A DNA stretch of 64,000 nt from Cognaticolwellia mytili (GCF_002104475.1 NZ_NBOF01000004.1:248001-312000), one strand, 5' to 3'; positions 24,832-34,990 are shown, numbered from the stretch's first letter. The notes: generated from the sequence alone by a model not told the origin. Translations and numbers: made by a program.

Positions 24832-27597
24832 ATGGACCAACATATAACACCTGAAGATCAAGCCAGATTAGTTATTGACAAAAAACTAGTCGAAGCGGGT
24901 TGGACTATCCAGAACAAAAAACGCATGAATCTTTACGATGGTAAAGACGGTATTCATGGTGTTGCTATTCGAGAAATGGATACATCAACAGGCCCTGTCG
25001 ATTACATGTTGTTTATCGATGGTAAAGCGTGTGGTGTGCTTGAAGCGAAAAAAGATGGCATTTCATTGGGCGGCGTTGCTGGCCAAAGTGAGCGCTATAG
25101 CTTTTCAAAATCAGCCTTTACACAACGTTGGTTAGATGATTTACCTTTTACCTACGAAGCTAACAGTCATGAAGTGCGTTTTTGTGATTTCAGAGACCCT
25201 AAAGCACGTAGTCGTAATGTATTTCATTTCCATAAGCCCGAAACTCTTAAAAAGTGGCTTGAAGAGGAAAACACCCTTCGAGCACGCATGCATGATTTGC
25301 CTGAGCTAAATACTGACGGCTTACGTGATTGCCAAATAGATGCCATTGCAGGTATTGAAGACTCACTTAAAAAGAATAAGCCCCGAGCTTTACTGCAAAT
25401 GGCAACAGGCTCAGGTAAAACCTTTACCGCAGTTACTCAAATATATCGTTTAGCTAAATACGCAAAAGCAAAGCGAGTTTTATTCTTGGTTGACCGTGGT
25501 AACTTAGGACGTCAAGCAAAAAAAGAATTTGAACAATATGATACGCCTTTAGATGGCCGTAAGTTTACCTCTCACTACAATGTAAACATGCTTGGCACAA
25601 CAGGCGTTGCTGATACCACTAAAGTCACCATATCTACTATTCAACGTTTGTACTCACAATTATCAGGTACAGAGCTAGATGATGATGCCGATGAACGCTC
25701 AGGCTATGAAATAGAATCTAATACCGAATCAAAGCAACCACGTAAAGTGCTTTATAACGCTGAAATTCCAATCGAAACATTCGACCTTATCATTATCGAT
25801 GAATGTCATCGCTCTATTTACAACTTATGGCGACAAGTCATTGAGTATTTTGATGCGTTTCTTATTGGCTTAACAGCAACACCTACAAAGAAAACTATCG
25901 GCTTTTTTAATCAAAACCTAGTGTCTGAATATACCCATGAAGACGCAGTAATCGATAAAGTTAACGTAGGTTACGACATCTATCGCATTAAAACAGAAAA
26001 GTCCGAAAAAGGTGACTTAATTGAAGCAGGTACTGCCGTACAAGTACGTGACCGCTTAACAAAAAAGAAACGCCAAGAAATTCTTGATAAAGACGAAAAA
26101 TATACTAAAACTCAGCTTGATCGGAGCGTTATCGCGCCCAATCAAATTTTAACCGTATTAACAGCATTTAAAGATAATTGCTTACCCGATTGTTTTAGTG
26201 AACGTACTTGGGTGCCTAAAACCCTTATCTTCGCTAAAGATGACGACCATGCCGACCGTATTGTTGATAAAGTACGAGAAGTGTTTAATGAAGGTAATAG
26301 CTTTTGTAAAAAAATCACCTATCGTGTTGGTAAAAAAGCGGCTGAAAATACCATTAAAGAGTTTAAGATAAGTCCTCATCTGCGAGTAGCCGTTACGGTT
26401 GACATGATAGCAACAGGTACAGACATTAAACCGCTAGAGTGTATTATCTTCATGCGTGATGTACGTAGCCAAGCCTACTACGAGCAAATGAAAGGTCGGG
26501 GTACACGCGTTATCGATGTTGATTCACTGCACCTAGTCACCCCTGATGCTAAAGCAAAAACCAAGTTTGTATTAGTCGATGCTGTAGGCGTAACCGAAAC
26601 TGATAAAACTGAAAGCCAAGCAATGGAACAAAAGCCGTCAGTTTCCACTGAAAAGCTCATGGAACAAATAGCCCGTGGTGACAGGTCGGCTGAAACCATA
26701 CGTAGTTTAGGCAACCGCTTAATACGATTAGATTTAAAGCTTGATGATAAGCAACGAGCAGAACTAGGCGAATTAATGGGTAAGCCGCTGGCATTGGTCG
26801 CCGGCGAATTAATACATGCCACCAATGAAGATTATTTAGAGCAACAAGCAAAAATTAAATTCGGCACAGACGCACCAACTCAAGAGCAACGTGACCAAGT
26901 ATTTAAACCCTTAGCTAATGCAGCAGTAAAACCTTTTCATAATCCTGATGTACGAGAAACTATCGAAAAGGTTAGGCGCAATACCGACCAAATTATTGAT
27001 GAAAGTGCCGACGAGCTAATAGATGCAGGTTTTGATGAAGAAAAAGCACAACACATCATTGAAAGCTTTAAGCAATTTATTGATGATAATAAAGACGAAT
27101 TAACCGCGATTGAGTTAATTTACAGCAAACCGTATCAACAAAGACATTTAAGTTACGAACAAATAGAAGAATTGGCTGAAAACATTCAAGCACCGCCGTA
27201 TAATCTCGCCCCAATTGAAGTGTGGAAAGCCTATCAACAACTTGAAGCCGCGAAAGTAAAAGGTGTGCCGCCTGCAAAGCTTCTTACCAATATTGTTAGC
27301 CTAATTAATTATGCTACAGGTTTAAAAGATGTATTGGAGCCATTCCCGCAAGTGGTAGAACGTCGTTTCGATACCTGGTTAACCCAACAACAGCAAACAG
27401 GTGTTGAGTTTGATGATTCACAACTTGAATGGCTGGCGCTGATAAAAGAACAAATTGCACAAAATGCAGAAATGATGATAGAAGACTTTGATTATGCCCC
27501 GTTCACCCAACAAGGTGGTGTACTCAAAGCAAAGCAGTTATTTGGTGACAATCTAAATAATGTAGTTAATGAATTAAATGGGTATTTAATTGCTTAG
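24832..27597 (+). CDS. hsdR: type I restriction enzyme subunit R (EcoEI type)
   Basis: A 921-aa translocase/nuclease subunit. The N-terminal part holds the HSDR_N-type nuclease region with DYMLFIDGKACGVLEAKK, where Asp and Glu-x-Lys form the catalytic core. SF2 helicase motifs follow: Walker A MATGSGKT (190-197), DECH (323-326), LTATPT, and motif VI-like MKGRGTRVID. The C-terminus is of the EcoEI_R_C type. ATG at 24832 has a TAAGGA site; an earlier in-frame TTG at 24799 lies inside the HTH gene and is not used. It should cut unmodified DNA after translocation, together with HsdM and HsdS. Confidence 0.96.
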   Translation: MDQHITPEDQARLVIDKKLVEAGWTIQNKKRMNLYDGKDGIHGVAIREMDTSTGPVDYMLFIDGKACGVLEAKKDGISLGGVAGQSERYSFSKSAFTQRWLDDLPFTYEANSHEVRFCDFRDPKARSRNVFHFHKPETLKKWLEEENTLRARMHDLPELNTDGLRDCQIDAIAGIEDSLKKNKPRALLQMATGSGKTFTAVTQIYRLAKYAKAKRVLFLVDRGNLGRQAKKEFEQYDTPLDGRKFTSHYNVNMLGTTGVADTTKVTISTIQRLYSQLSGTELDDDADERSGYEIESNTESKQPRKVLYNAEIPIETFDLIIIDECHRSIYNLWRQVIEYFDAFLIGLTATPTKKTIGFFNQNLVSEYTHEDAVIDKVNVGYDIYRIKTEKSEKGDLIEAGTAVQVRDRLTKKKRQEILDKDEKYTKTQLDRSVIAPNQILTVLTAFKDNCLPDCFSERTWVPKTLIFAKDDDHADRIVDKVREVFNEGNSFCKKITYRVGKKAAENTIKEFKISPHLRVAVTVDMIATGTDIKPLECIIFMRDVRSQAYYEQMKGRGTRVIDVDSLHLVTPDAKAKTKFVLVDAVGVTETDKTESQAMEQKPSVSTEKLMEQIARGDRSAETIRSLGNRLIRLDLKLDDKQRAELGELMGKPLALVAGELIHATNEDYLEQQAKIKFGTDAPTQEQRDQVFKPLANAAVKPFHNPDVRETIEKVRRNTDQIIDESADELIDAGFDEEKAQHIIESFKQFIDDNKDELTAIELIYSKPYQQRHLSYEQIEELAENIQAPPYNLAPIEVWKAYQQLEAAKVKGVPPAKLLTNIVSLINYATGLKDVLEPFPQVVERRFDTWLTQQQQTGVEFDDSQLEWLALIKEQIAQNAEMMIEDFDYAPFTQQGGVLKAKQLFGDNLNNVVNELNGYLIA

Positions 27598-27614
27598 ATA
27601 TCAAATGAGAAACT

Positions 27615-29408
27615 ATGAAAATGATAACAGAACTACCAGAATCCTGGAGTTTAGTAAGCTTCGGAGACATTTTAGATATTCAAGGTGGCAGCCAGCCACC
27701 TAAGAGTGCCTTTAAAAGTGAACCAAGTGATGGTTATATTAGACTTTTACAGATTCGAGATTTTGGTAAGAAACCTGTACCTACTTATGTCCCTGAAGAT
27801 TCAGTAACAAAACTATGCGAAAAAGATGATATTTTCGTTGCTCGATATGGAGCTTCACTAGGTAGAATCCTTACCGGTATGGAAGGTGCGTACAATGTTG
27901 CGTTAGCAAAAGTTATTTATAGTAAAAACCTATTCGAAAAAAAATACCTTTATTATCTATTGAAAACACCTATTTTTCAGACGCCTATCATGATGATTTC
28001 TAGGTCTGCTCAAAATGGCTTTAACAAAGGTGACTTATACCCAATTCAGATTCCAGTAGCGCCAAAAAAGCAACAACTTGCTATTGCGAATAAGATCGAA
28101 GAACTTTTTTCTCATATCGATGCAGGTGTTGAAGGGCTAAAGCAAGCGAAATATAAATTACAGCAATACCGCCAATCAGTGTTAAAAGATGCCGTAACTG
28201 GCAAGTTAACTGAAAAGTGGCGTAAACAAAACGCCGATAAACTTGAACCTGCAAGTGAATTACTTGAACGCATTCTAGAAGAGCGCTGCGAAAACTGGGA
28301 AGCTGAGCAACTCAAAATATTCGAAGTAAAAGGCAAAACACCTAAAGACGATAAGTGGAAAGATAAGTATAAAGAGCCAATGACGTTTGGGAATGATGAA
28401 CAAGCTTTTGATATCCCAACGGCTTGGGAGTGGTGTTATTTTGAGGCTATTGGGCAAGTAACTGGAGGTCTAACCAAAAATAGTAAAAGAAACAATCTAG
28501 AGAAAAAGTTACCTTATTTAAGAGTTGCAAATGTATACGCGAATGAATTGAGATTAGATGAAATAAAAGAAATCGGTATTTCTGATTCTGAATTAGATAG
28601 GGTTTTGCTTAAAGATAAAGATTTGCTCATAGTCGAAGGAAATGGCAGCCCAGATCAAATTGGCCGTCTTGCTGTTTGGGATGATTCAATTCAACCTTGT
28701 GTTCATCAAAACCATTTGATTAAAGTCAGGTTGGTAGAAAAGTTACTCTGTGATTTTATTGTTTTTTGGCTTACTTCATTAAAAGGGCGAGAACAAATAA
28801 AAGCTGTAGCGAGTTCAACTTCAGGGCTATATACGTTGAGTATATCGAAAATCTCTGGCCTCCCTGTTCCATTACCTTCATTGAAAGAAGCAATCGAAAT
28901 ATCCAATATACTCTCAGAGAAATTATCGGCAACAGATAGAGCAGAAGAAGAACTTATAAAAAAAATAGAACACAGTGAACAACTTAAGTCATCAATATTA
29001 GCAGACGCATTTTCAGGTAAGTTAGTTGAGAATATCGAAACGGATGAAACTGCTGAACAATTACTAGAAAAAATCCAAACGGAAAAACTGCTTTTAGAAG
29101 AAAAAGCCAAACTTGCCAAAAATAAACCTACAGCGAGAACAAAAAAAATGGATAAACAGCCAATTATTGATGTGCTTAAAAAAGCAGCTGGAGCAGAAAA
29201 AAAAGATAAAGCATTGACTGTAGATGAGTTGTTTGAGCAAGCGGGCTTTCAAAATGACGTTTCTCCTGAAGGCATTGAAGCTTTTTACCAAGAATTAAAA
29301 ATAGTTACGGAGAATGAAAACGTAACAGTAACGCCCGTTATGTTGAAAGAACAGAAGCAAGGTGACAAATTTGAATACAAGGAAGTAAAAGAAAATGAAG
29401 CTGGATAA
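27615..29408 (+). CDS. hsdS: type I restriction-modification specificity subunit S
   Basis: 597 aa. Two target recognition domains (about 1-170 and 260-430) are each followed by a conserved helical spacer, first ITGKLTEKW-like (VTGKLTEKWRKQ) and then LADAFSGKLVEN. Each TRD has the LPVPLP/IPVAPKKQQ type ending. A C-terminal extension of about 100 residues (from about 495) is Lys/Glu-rich and not part of classical HsdS. It starts 17 bp after hsdR and overlaps the next gene by 14 bp. It determines which bipartite DNA site is recognised; the site itself cannot be read. Confidence 0.94.
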   Translation: MKMITELPESWSLVSFGDILDIQGGSQPPKSAFKSEPSDGYIRLLQIRDFGKKPVPTYVPEDSVTKLCEKDDIFVARYGASLGRILTGMEGAYNVALAKVIYSKNLFEKKYLYYLLKTPIFQTPIMMISRSAQNGFNKGDLYPIQIPVAPKKQQLAIANKIEELFSHIDAGVEGLKQAKYKLQQYRQSVLKDAVTGKLTEKWRKQNADKLEPASELLERILEERCENWEAEQLKIFEVKGKTPKDDKWKDKYKEPMTFGNDEQAFDIPTAWEWCYFEAIGQVTGGLTKNSKRNNLEKKLPYLRVANVYANELRLDEIKEIGISDSELDRVLLKDKDLLIVEGNGSPDQIGRLAVWDDSIQPCVHQNHLIKVRLVEKLLCDFIVFWLTSLKGREQIKAVASSTSGLYTLSISKISGLPVPLPSLKEAIEISNILSEKLSATDRAEEELIKKIEHSEQLKSSILADAFSGKLVENIETDETAEQLLEKIQTEKLLLEEKAKLAKNKPTARTKKMDKQPIIDVLKKAAGAEKKDKALTVDELFEQAGFQNDVSPEGIEAFYQELKIVTENENVTVTPVMLKEQKQGDKFEYKEVKENEAG

Positions 29409-31065
29409 ACTATGGATCAGTGAGTTTAAAAACCTCAAAGACATTGAAATAGATTTTGATCAAGATGAACTAGTAACCGTTATTATAGGCTGGAACGGTG
29501 CAGGTAAATCAAATGTCATAGAAGCTTTGGTTATTATTTTTCGTGATTTAGATTTGCACAAAGCACCTTCATTTTCATATAAATTGGAATATCTCTGTCG
29601 TGGTAACCGAATTGTTGTCGAAGCCACTAAAACAGACGTTAAAAAAGAACAATATATAATTGGTTATCATCCCGTAATTAAGTCAGATGAAGAAAGTGAA
29701 TTAATTCCATTAAGCAATAAACAATTTTTTGATGATAAACCAAGGCATTACTTACCTTCTAATGTATTTGGATATTACTCTGGACCGAGTGACCGATTAG
29801 CAACACATTTTTATGAACACCAACGAAAGTTTCGTGAGCAATTGTTGCACCCAGATAAACAAAAACCAAAGTTGGATGAAAAAACGCTGCCTTTAAGGCC
29901 TCTTTTTTATGCTCAAAAAGTGCATAGTAACTTTGTTCTGTTAGCTTTCTTTTTAGGTGCTGATGAAAAAATTAAGAAGTTCTTAAAAGATAAACTTTAC
30001 ATCGAAGATATTGAGTCAGTTCTATTTGTTTTAAATAAACCTGATTGGAAAGGAAGCAGTAAAGGTGACCCGCGTTTTTGGAATGCTACAGGTGTTGTAC
30101 GGCCCTTTCTAAATAGACTTTACGATGCATCGTTAGCACCAATGAAAAAGACATTTACTCTTCCTGACCCTATGAAAAAGAACGGTAAAAAGGTTGATGC
30201 ATTATTTTTATATTTAAAAGATTTAGAAGCATTAAAAGAAGTTGGTAAAGACACATCAGATAAAGATTTTTTTAAACTCCTAGAAAGTATTTATTTTTCA
30301 AATTTAATTCATGAAGTACGTATACGTGTAAAGATTAAAAATAAAAATGGAACAGATGAAACATTAACTTTTAGAGAGTTAAGTGAAGGTGAACAACAGT
30401 TAATAACGGTTCTTGGTCTTCTTCGTTTTACACGTGACGATGAATCGTTATTTTTACTTGATGAACCTGACACACATTTAAACCCTGCGTGGAGTATGGA
30501 GTACATTAGCTTCTTGAAAGAAGTTGCTGGTTTTAATTTAGATGTTAAAGAAGACTCGGATGAGGAAGGTTCTGATGCGGTTGATAATAGCCATATTGTG
30601 CTAGCAACTCATGACCCTATTGTGATTTCTACGCTGAAGCAGGAACAAATTAAAATAATGAAGCGTGATGAAGATAGCTTAAAGGTATTCGCTGCATCAC
30701 CGCTTTATGAACCCAAAGGAATGGGGTTCTCTGGTATTTTGATGAGTGACATGTTTGGCCTACGCTCTGACTTAGATCCTAAAACACTAGAAAAATTAGA
30801 TGAACACGCAATTTTATTAGCGAAAGAAGAACGCACAGCGCCAGAAGAAACGCGTTATAAGCAGTTACAAGAACAATTAGATAAATCAGGCTTTCTTGAT
30901 GCCTATTCAGACCCATACTTCTCAGCCTTTGTTAAAGCGTGGGGAAGAAAGCATGGTGATAAATTGTTCACTCAAACCTTTTTGTCAGACGGAGATAGAC
31001 AGCAACTTGCCGATATGACGGATGAAATACTCGCTGAGCTTGATGCAGAAGAGGCAGGTGAGTAA
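29395..31065 (+). CDS. AAA family ATPase, Septu PtuA-like
   Basis: A 556-aa ABC/SMC-like AAA ATPase with Walker A GWNGAGKS (32-39), signature LSEGEQQL near 330, Walker B LLDEPDTHLNP with Asp356-Glu357, and a THDPIV switch His. Together with the HNH gene directly after it, the pair matches the PtuA-PtuB layout of Septu anti-phage systems, where the ATPase controls the nuclease. It overlaps hsdS by 14 bp and the HNH gene by one base, so it is embedded in the type I operon. The identification as PtuA is by domain order and pairing, not by alignment. Confidence 0.85.
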   Translation: MKLDKLWISEFKNLKDIEIDFDQDELVTVIIGWNGAGKSNVIEALVIIFRDLDLHKAPSFSYKLEYLCRGNRIVVEATKTDVKKEQYIIGYHPVIKSDEESELIPLSNKQFFDDKPRHYLPSNVFGYYSGPSDRLATHFYEHQRKFREQLLHPDKQKPKLDEKTLPLRPLFYAQKVHSNFVLLAFFLGADEKIKKFLKDKLYIEDIESVLFVLNKPDWKGSSKGDPRFWNATGVVRPFLNRLYDASLAPMKKTFTLPDPMKKNGKKVDALFLYLKDLEALKEVGKDTSDKDFFKLLESIYFSNLIHEVRIRVKIKNKNGTDETLTFRELSEGEQQLITVLGLLRFTRDDESLFLLDEPDTHLNPAWSMEYISFLKEVAGFNLDVKEDSDEEGSDAVDNSHIVLATHDPIVISTLKQEQIKIMKRDEDSLKVFAASPLYEPKGMGFSGILMSDMFGLRSDLDPKTLEKLDEHAILLAKEERTAPEETRYKQLQEQLDKSGFLDAYSDPYFSAFVKAWGRKHGDKLFTQTFLSDGDRQQLADMTDEILAELDAEEAGE

Positions 31066-31982
31066 TGCGATATATTGACATAGATGAAGTCGACTTGGAG
31101 CTTCCTGATAACTGGGATGACACAGTCGAGCAGGCTTGGGAATATGTGAATGGTAAGGTCGAAGAAGCGGAAGCTGCAACTATTGTTAAAGCAGGGGAAG
31201 AGGGGTGGACTCCTGAGCAGCAAACAGAGAAGATTGCTGTAGCTAAAGATAAAGCCCGAAAAAAAGCTATCGGTGCAAAAAGTAATGTATGGGGGCAATT
31301 AAGTACCATTTTGTCAAAGCGCTCACATGGTAAATGTTGGTACTGTGAAAGCAATGAGCTCAGGTCAGACAATCCAATTGATCACTTTAGACCTAAAGGA
31401 AAAGTCGCAGAATGCCCTGAACACCCAGGCTATTGGTGGCTAGCTTTTGATTGGGGAAATTACCGTTTTGCGTGTACTTTTTGTAATTCTAGACGTGTTA
31501 ATGTAGAAACTGCTGGTGGTAAACAAGATCATTTCCCTGTTTTTATTCCACCAGACTGGAATAAGTCTGAAGGTGATAATAATTTAGAAAAGCCTAAACT
31601 GTTAGATCCTACAGATGAAGATGACTACAAGCTTCTTACATTTAATAAAAATGGTGAAGCTTGTCCTAATTGTGATGATGAAGAGACCGAAGATTTTCAA
31701 AAAGCAAAAGAGTCTATTGAAAAATTTCATTTGAATCATGGTCCAACAAAAAAAGCACGAAAGGCAATAAAACAAAAAATTATGCAAGTTGTCGCTGATA
31801 CAAATGAGTTGTTAGCGCAAGGCATTGATATTAAATCAGGCCAAATCAAGTCTAATAAAAAGGAACTTATTAAATTAATTAGACCTTCTTGTACCACCAC
31901 AAAATTTAATACTGCGGCAAAACTATATCTAAGAGAATTCGAAGATAATGTGTGGGTTAAAGAAATATTAGATAGAGACTAG
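31065..31982 (+). CDS. HNH endonuclease, Septu PtuB-like
   Basis: A 305-aa protein of the TIGR02646/PtuB-like HNH type. It has a zinc pair CWYC (Cys91, Cys94), a catalytic region with Asp106-His107 (NPIDHFRPKGKV), GYWWLAFDWGNYRFAC, and a second pair CTFCN (Cys137, Cys140, Asn141). This is the layout seen in Septu PtuB and retron-linked HNH effectors. It probably cleaves nucleic acid when its ATPase partner is triggered by phage. The start overlaps the ATPase stop (TAATG), and the stop is 2 bp before the hsdM ATG. Confidence 0.87.
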   Translation: MRYIDIDEVDLELPDNWDDTVEQAWEYVNGKVEEAEAATIVKAGEEGWTPEQQTEKIAVAKDKARKKAIGAKSNVWGQLSTILSKRSHGKCWYCESNELRSDNPIDHFRPKGKVAECPEHPGYWWLAFDWGNYRFACTFCNSRRVNVETAGGKQDHFPVFIPPDWNKSEGDNNLEKPKLLDPTDEDDYKLLTFNKNGEACPNCDDEETEDFQKAKESIEKFHLNHGPTKKARKAIKQKIMQVVADTNELLAQGIDIKSGQIKSNKKELIKLIRPSCTTTKFNTAAKLYLREFEDNVWVKEILDRD

Positions 31983-31984
31983 TG

Positions 31985-33523
31985 ATGAATAATGTAAGTA
32001 CCACAGAAATAGTAAACCGCGTTTGGAATTATGCCCACGTATTACGTGATGAAGGTGTAGGCTATGGGGATTATGTAGAGCAACTCACCTATCTAATTTT
32101 CCTTAAAATGACCGCTGAACGAGTTGCAGGTGGTCAAGAAGGCGAAAGTATAGCGACAGAGCAGTGGACCAAGTTAGTGAAACTTGATGGCTCAGATTTA
32201 GAAAAAGAGTATCGTCATACGTTAGAAACACTTGGTGAACAAAAAGGTACTTTAGGTACTATTTTCCGTAAAGCTCAGAATAAGATTCAAGACCCTGCTA
32301 AGTTAGAGCGCTTAATTGACATGATTAATAAAGAGTCATGGTCCACATTAAGCATTGATGTAAAAGGGGCAATATACGAAGGCCTTTTACAAAAAGGCGC
32401 TGAAAGCGAAAAGAAAGGTGCTGGCCAGTACTTTACACCTCGCCCCATTATTGAAGCTATTGTAGAAGTAATGCAACCCCAACCAATGCAGATTATTGCT
32501 GACCCTGCATGTGGTACAGGTGGTTTTTTAACAGTTGCCCATGACTATATTACAAACAATAAAGCACGCCCACTTTCTAAAAAAGAAGCGCGCTTTTTAA
32601 AGCATGAAGCATTCAGAGGAAACGACATATCTGATTCAGTTGCTCGATTATGTGCAATGAATTTGTATCTTCATGGTATTGGTACTGATGAATGTCCTAT
32701 ATCTACTTCTGATGCCTTAGCAAAAGAAGTTGGCGAAAACAAAGTAGATATGGTGTTAGCAAACCCACCATTTGGTAAGAAAAGTTCAGTTACTATCATT
32801 AGTGAAAAAACAGGTAAAGTTGAGAAGGAAAAACTGACGTATGAACGTGATGACTTTTGGGCTGACTCATCAAACAAACAATTAAATTTTGTTCAACACA
32901 TCGGCAACATGCTGAAAGTTGAAGGCAAGGCAGGTGGTAAAGCTGCGGTTGTTTTACCCGATAATGTTTTATTTGAAGGTGGTGCCGGTGAAACTGTTCG
33001 TAAAGAACTGCTTAACCGATTTAATCTTCATACGATTTTAAGGCTTCCAACCGGTATTTTTTACGCGCAGGGGGTTAAAGCGAATGTTTTGTTTTTTGAT
33101 GCTAAGCCCGCGTCAAAAAAAGCATGGACCGAAAATGTGTGGGTTTATGATTTTAGAACCAACGTGCACATGACACTTAAAACTAAAAAATTAACACGTT
33201 CAGACTTTGATGAATTTGTAGACTTATTCTCAGCTTCAGACATTAAAAAACGCATTTCAAATTGGAAAGAAGAAGAGCGCGAAGAAGATGGCGGCCCAGG
33301 TCCTGATGGTCGCTGGCGTAAGTTCAGTTACGATGAAATTATTGCCCGCGATAAAACCAACCTTGATATATCTTGGTTAAAAGATGATTCGTTAGAAGAT
33401 ACAGAAAACCTTCAGCCACCCGCTGTTATAGCCAGTGAAATTGTCGAGCTGCTTACTGCAGCTTTAGAAGAGTTCAAAAGTGTAGAAGAAGCACTTGTTG
33501 ACGATGATGAAGACGAAGTTTAA
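31985..33523 (+). CDS. hsdM: type I restriction-modification DNA methyltransferase subunit M
   Basis: A 512-aa N6-adenine methyltransferase. It has an N-terminal HsdM_N helical part, SAM-binding motif I DPACGTGGF (about 175) and catalytic motif IV NPPFGKK (about 260). All are intact. ATG at 31985 is preferred over GTG at 31982. It is separated from hsdS by the ATPase/HNH pair, giving the order R-S-ATPase-HNH-M. It protects host DNA at the HsdS site. A strong hairpin follows at 33533. Confidence 0.96.
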   Translation: MNNVSTTEIVNRVWNYAHVLRDEGVGYGDYVEQLTYLIFLKMTAERVAGGQEGESIATEQWTKLVKLDGSDLEKEYRHTLETLGEQKGTLGTIFRKAQNKIQDPAKLERLIDMINKESWSTLSIDVKGAIYEGLLQKGAESEKKGAGQYFTPRPIIEAIVEVMQPQPMQIIADPACGTGGFLTVAHDYITNNKARPLSKKEARFLKHEAFRGNDISDSVARLCAMNLYLHGIGTDECPISTSDALAKEVGENKVDMVLANPPFGKKSSVTIISEKTGKVEKEKLTYERDDFWADSSNKQLNFVQHIGNMLKVEGKAGGKAAVVLPDNVLFEGGAGETVRKELLNRFNLHTILRLPTGIFYAQGVKANVLFFDAKPASKKAWTENVWVYDFRTNVHMTLKTKKLTRSDFDEFVDLFSASDIKKRISNWKEEEREEDGGPGPDGRWRKFSYDEIIARDKTNLDISWLKDDSLEDTENLQPPAVIASEIVELLTAALEEFKSVEEALVDDDEDEV

Positions 33524-33532
33524 TAAATAATA

Positions 33533-33568
33533 GAAAGGTAATTATGTAAAAACACATAGTTACCTTTC
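33533..33568 (+). terminator. 15-bp hairpin between hsdM and the downstream cassette
   Basis: GAAAGGTAATTATGT (33533-33547) and ACATAGTTACCTTTC (33554-33568) pair fully, with one G-U, around a 6-nt loop. No T-run follows, so it may be an attenuator or an RNA-processing/stability element. It ends 9 nt before the next start codon. Confidence 0.6.
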
Positions 33569-33577
33569 CTTCAATAA

Positions 33578-34990
33578 ATGGATTTTTTCTTGTATTTAAA
33601 AAGATTTTTTACTGAATATGATGATTCATTAACACATACGTTAAATATTGACCCATTGGGCATGACAGTCATTTGGTCAGCGTTTGGTCAAAAAATATTT
33701 AACAACAGAGTCAGCTCTATTTCAAATGATGTACGTAATTACACGCTTAACTTGGTACATCACTTAGCGATTAAAGAACTGGTTGAATCAGGACTTACCC
33801 TTCAAGGGCAACTTGCCCATCTATACCCTCAAACAGATGTTCTTGAATTCAAACAAGCTTGTTTAATTCATGCAGAAAATCTATTCGTATACTCAATTTT
33901 AACCAGTGAAAAGCCAGTAGATACGTTTGGTATTCTAGGGGCTTCAAAAGGGCGAGCAAAATTAGGTAAAGGAGAAGGGATCACATTAAAATTTTCCCAT
34001 ACTGAAGTTAGCCACTTGTTAGTGCGTCAATTAACATTAGGGGTAAGTGGCCGTTATAAAACCCCGTTTATCGATATGAAATTCTTCGATAAAGATTACC
34101 GGTATAAGCACCCTAAATATGTTGAACAGTGGAATAAAACTTCCAAATTTATAAATAGTTGTGAAGAGTTGAAAAAAGTTAAAGACTTATTGATTGTTCA
34201 TTTCAAAAAACTATTAAAAAGTACTCATAAGAAACCGACAATAAATTTTGATGAAGTACCTATGGAGTTAAATAACGCTTATCAAACGGCATTTAACTCT
34301 GCTAAGCACGTTGGCTCTATGTGTAAGGATTTTTGGCTTGATGTTTCTGAACTAAATATCGGTGCAGCTGGTTGTTTGTATGAGGTGATTCAAGCTAATG
34401 AAGAGCAAATTAATCGACAACAGGTATTTGAACAGGCACTGAGTTTAACTACAGATTTCGAAGTAAAAACAAAATTACAAAACATTATTGATATTGAACC
34501 ATTTCTTGCTGAATGTGACCTGTTGTTTACGCTATTAATGAGTCAGCGAAAGCAAACAATACAAAATGTCTTAGAAAGTTATCAATTGCTAGGGCGAGAT
34601 ATTAATACATTACCGTCATTAGCGAGAGCACTTGTAGATAATATTCAAGTGAAAAATGTATTGGGAACTACTGCAAAAGGGCGATTTGAATCGTTATTAA
34701 AACTTTCAATGATAGCGCAAGGTGATGATGAAGATATTCTTAAAAGTATCATTTCTGTTTTGCTAAAATACCATGAAAGTATTATGTCTAAGCGAGGGCA
34801 AAGTGTCTGGGTTGAAAATGATGCGAATGGGAATTTCAGTTGCAACGTTAAGTTATCTAAGGTGCCTTCTGTTGAGAAAAGGCCTACAGCTACATGGTAT
34901 CATCGATATTACCTTAGTGAATTTAAACAGCTTATTCATGGATTAGAAGGTCAGAAAGAAATAAAAGATATTGAGGCTGATGCTGCATGA
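33578..34990 (+). CDS. unrecognised protein, first gene of a PLD/helicase defence-like cassette
   Basis: 470 aa, with no signal peptide, no membrane helix and no domain I recognise. The chain looks mostly helical. Notable stretches are GILGASKGRAKLGKGEG near 125, FSHTEVSHLLVRQLTLG, and a C-terminal tail WYHRYYLSEFKQLIHGLEG. The start at 33578 lacks a clear ribosome site and lies just after a hairpin. The stop overlaps the PLD gene start by 4 bp (ATGA), so the two are coupled. It could be the sensor or structural subunit of the cassette, which is inference from position only. Confidence 0.8.
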   Translation: MDFFLYLKRFFTEYDDSLTHTLNIDPLGMTVIWSAFGQKIFNNRVSSISNDVRNYTLNLVHHLAIKELVESGLTLQGQLAHLYPQTDVLEFKQACLIHAENLFVYSILTSEKPVDTFGILGASKGRAKLGKGEGITLKFSHTEVSHLLVRQLTLGVSGRYKTPFIDMKFFDKDYRYKHPKYVEQWNKTSKFINSCEELKKVKDLLIVHFKKLLKSTHKKPTINFDEVPMELNNAYQTAFNSAKHVGSMCKDFWLDVSELNIGAAGCLYEVIQANEEQINRQQVFEQALSLTTDFEVKTKLQNIIDIEPFLAECDLLFTLLMSQRKQTIQNVLESYQLLGRDINTLPSLARALVDNIQVKNVLGTTAKGRFESLLKLSMIAQGDDEDILKSIISVLLKYHESIMSKRGQSVWVENDANGNFSCNVKLSKVPSVEKRPTATWYHRYYLSEFKQLIHGLEGQKEIKDIEADAA

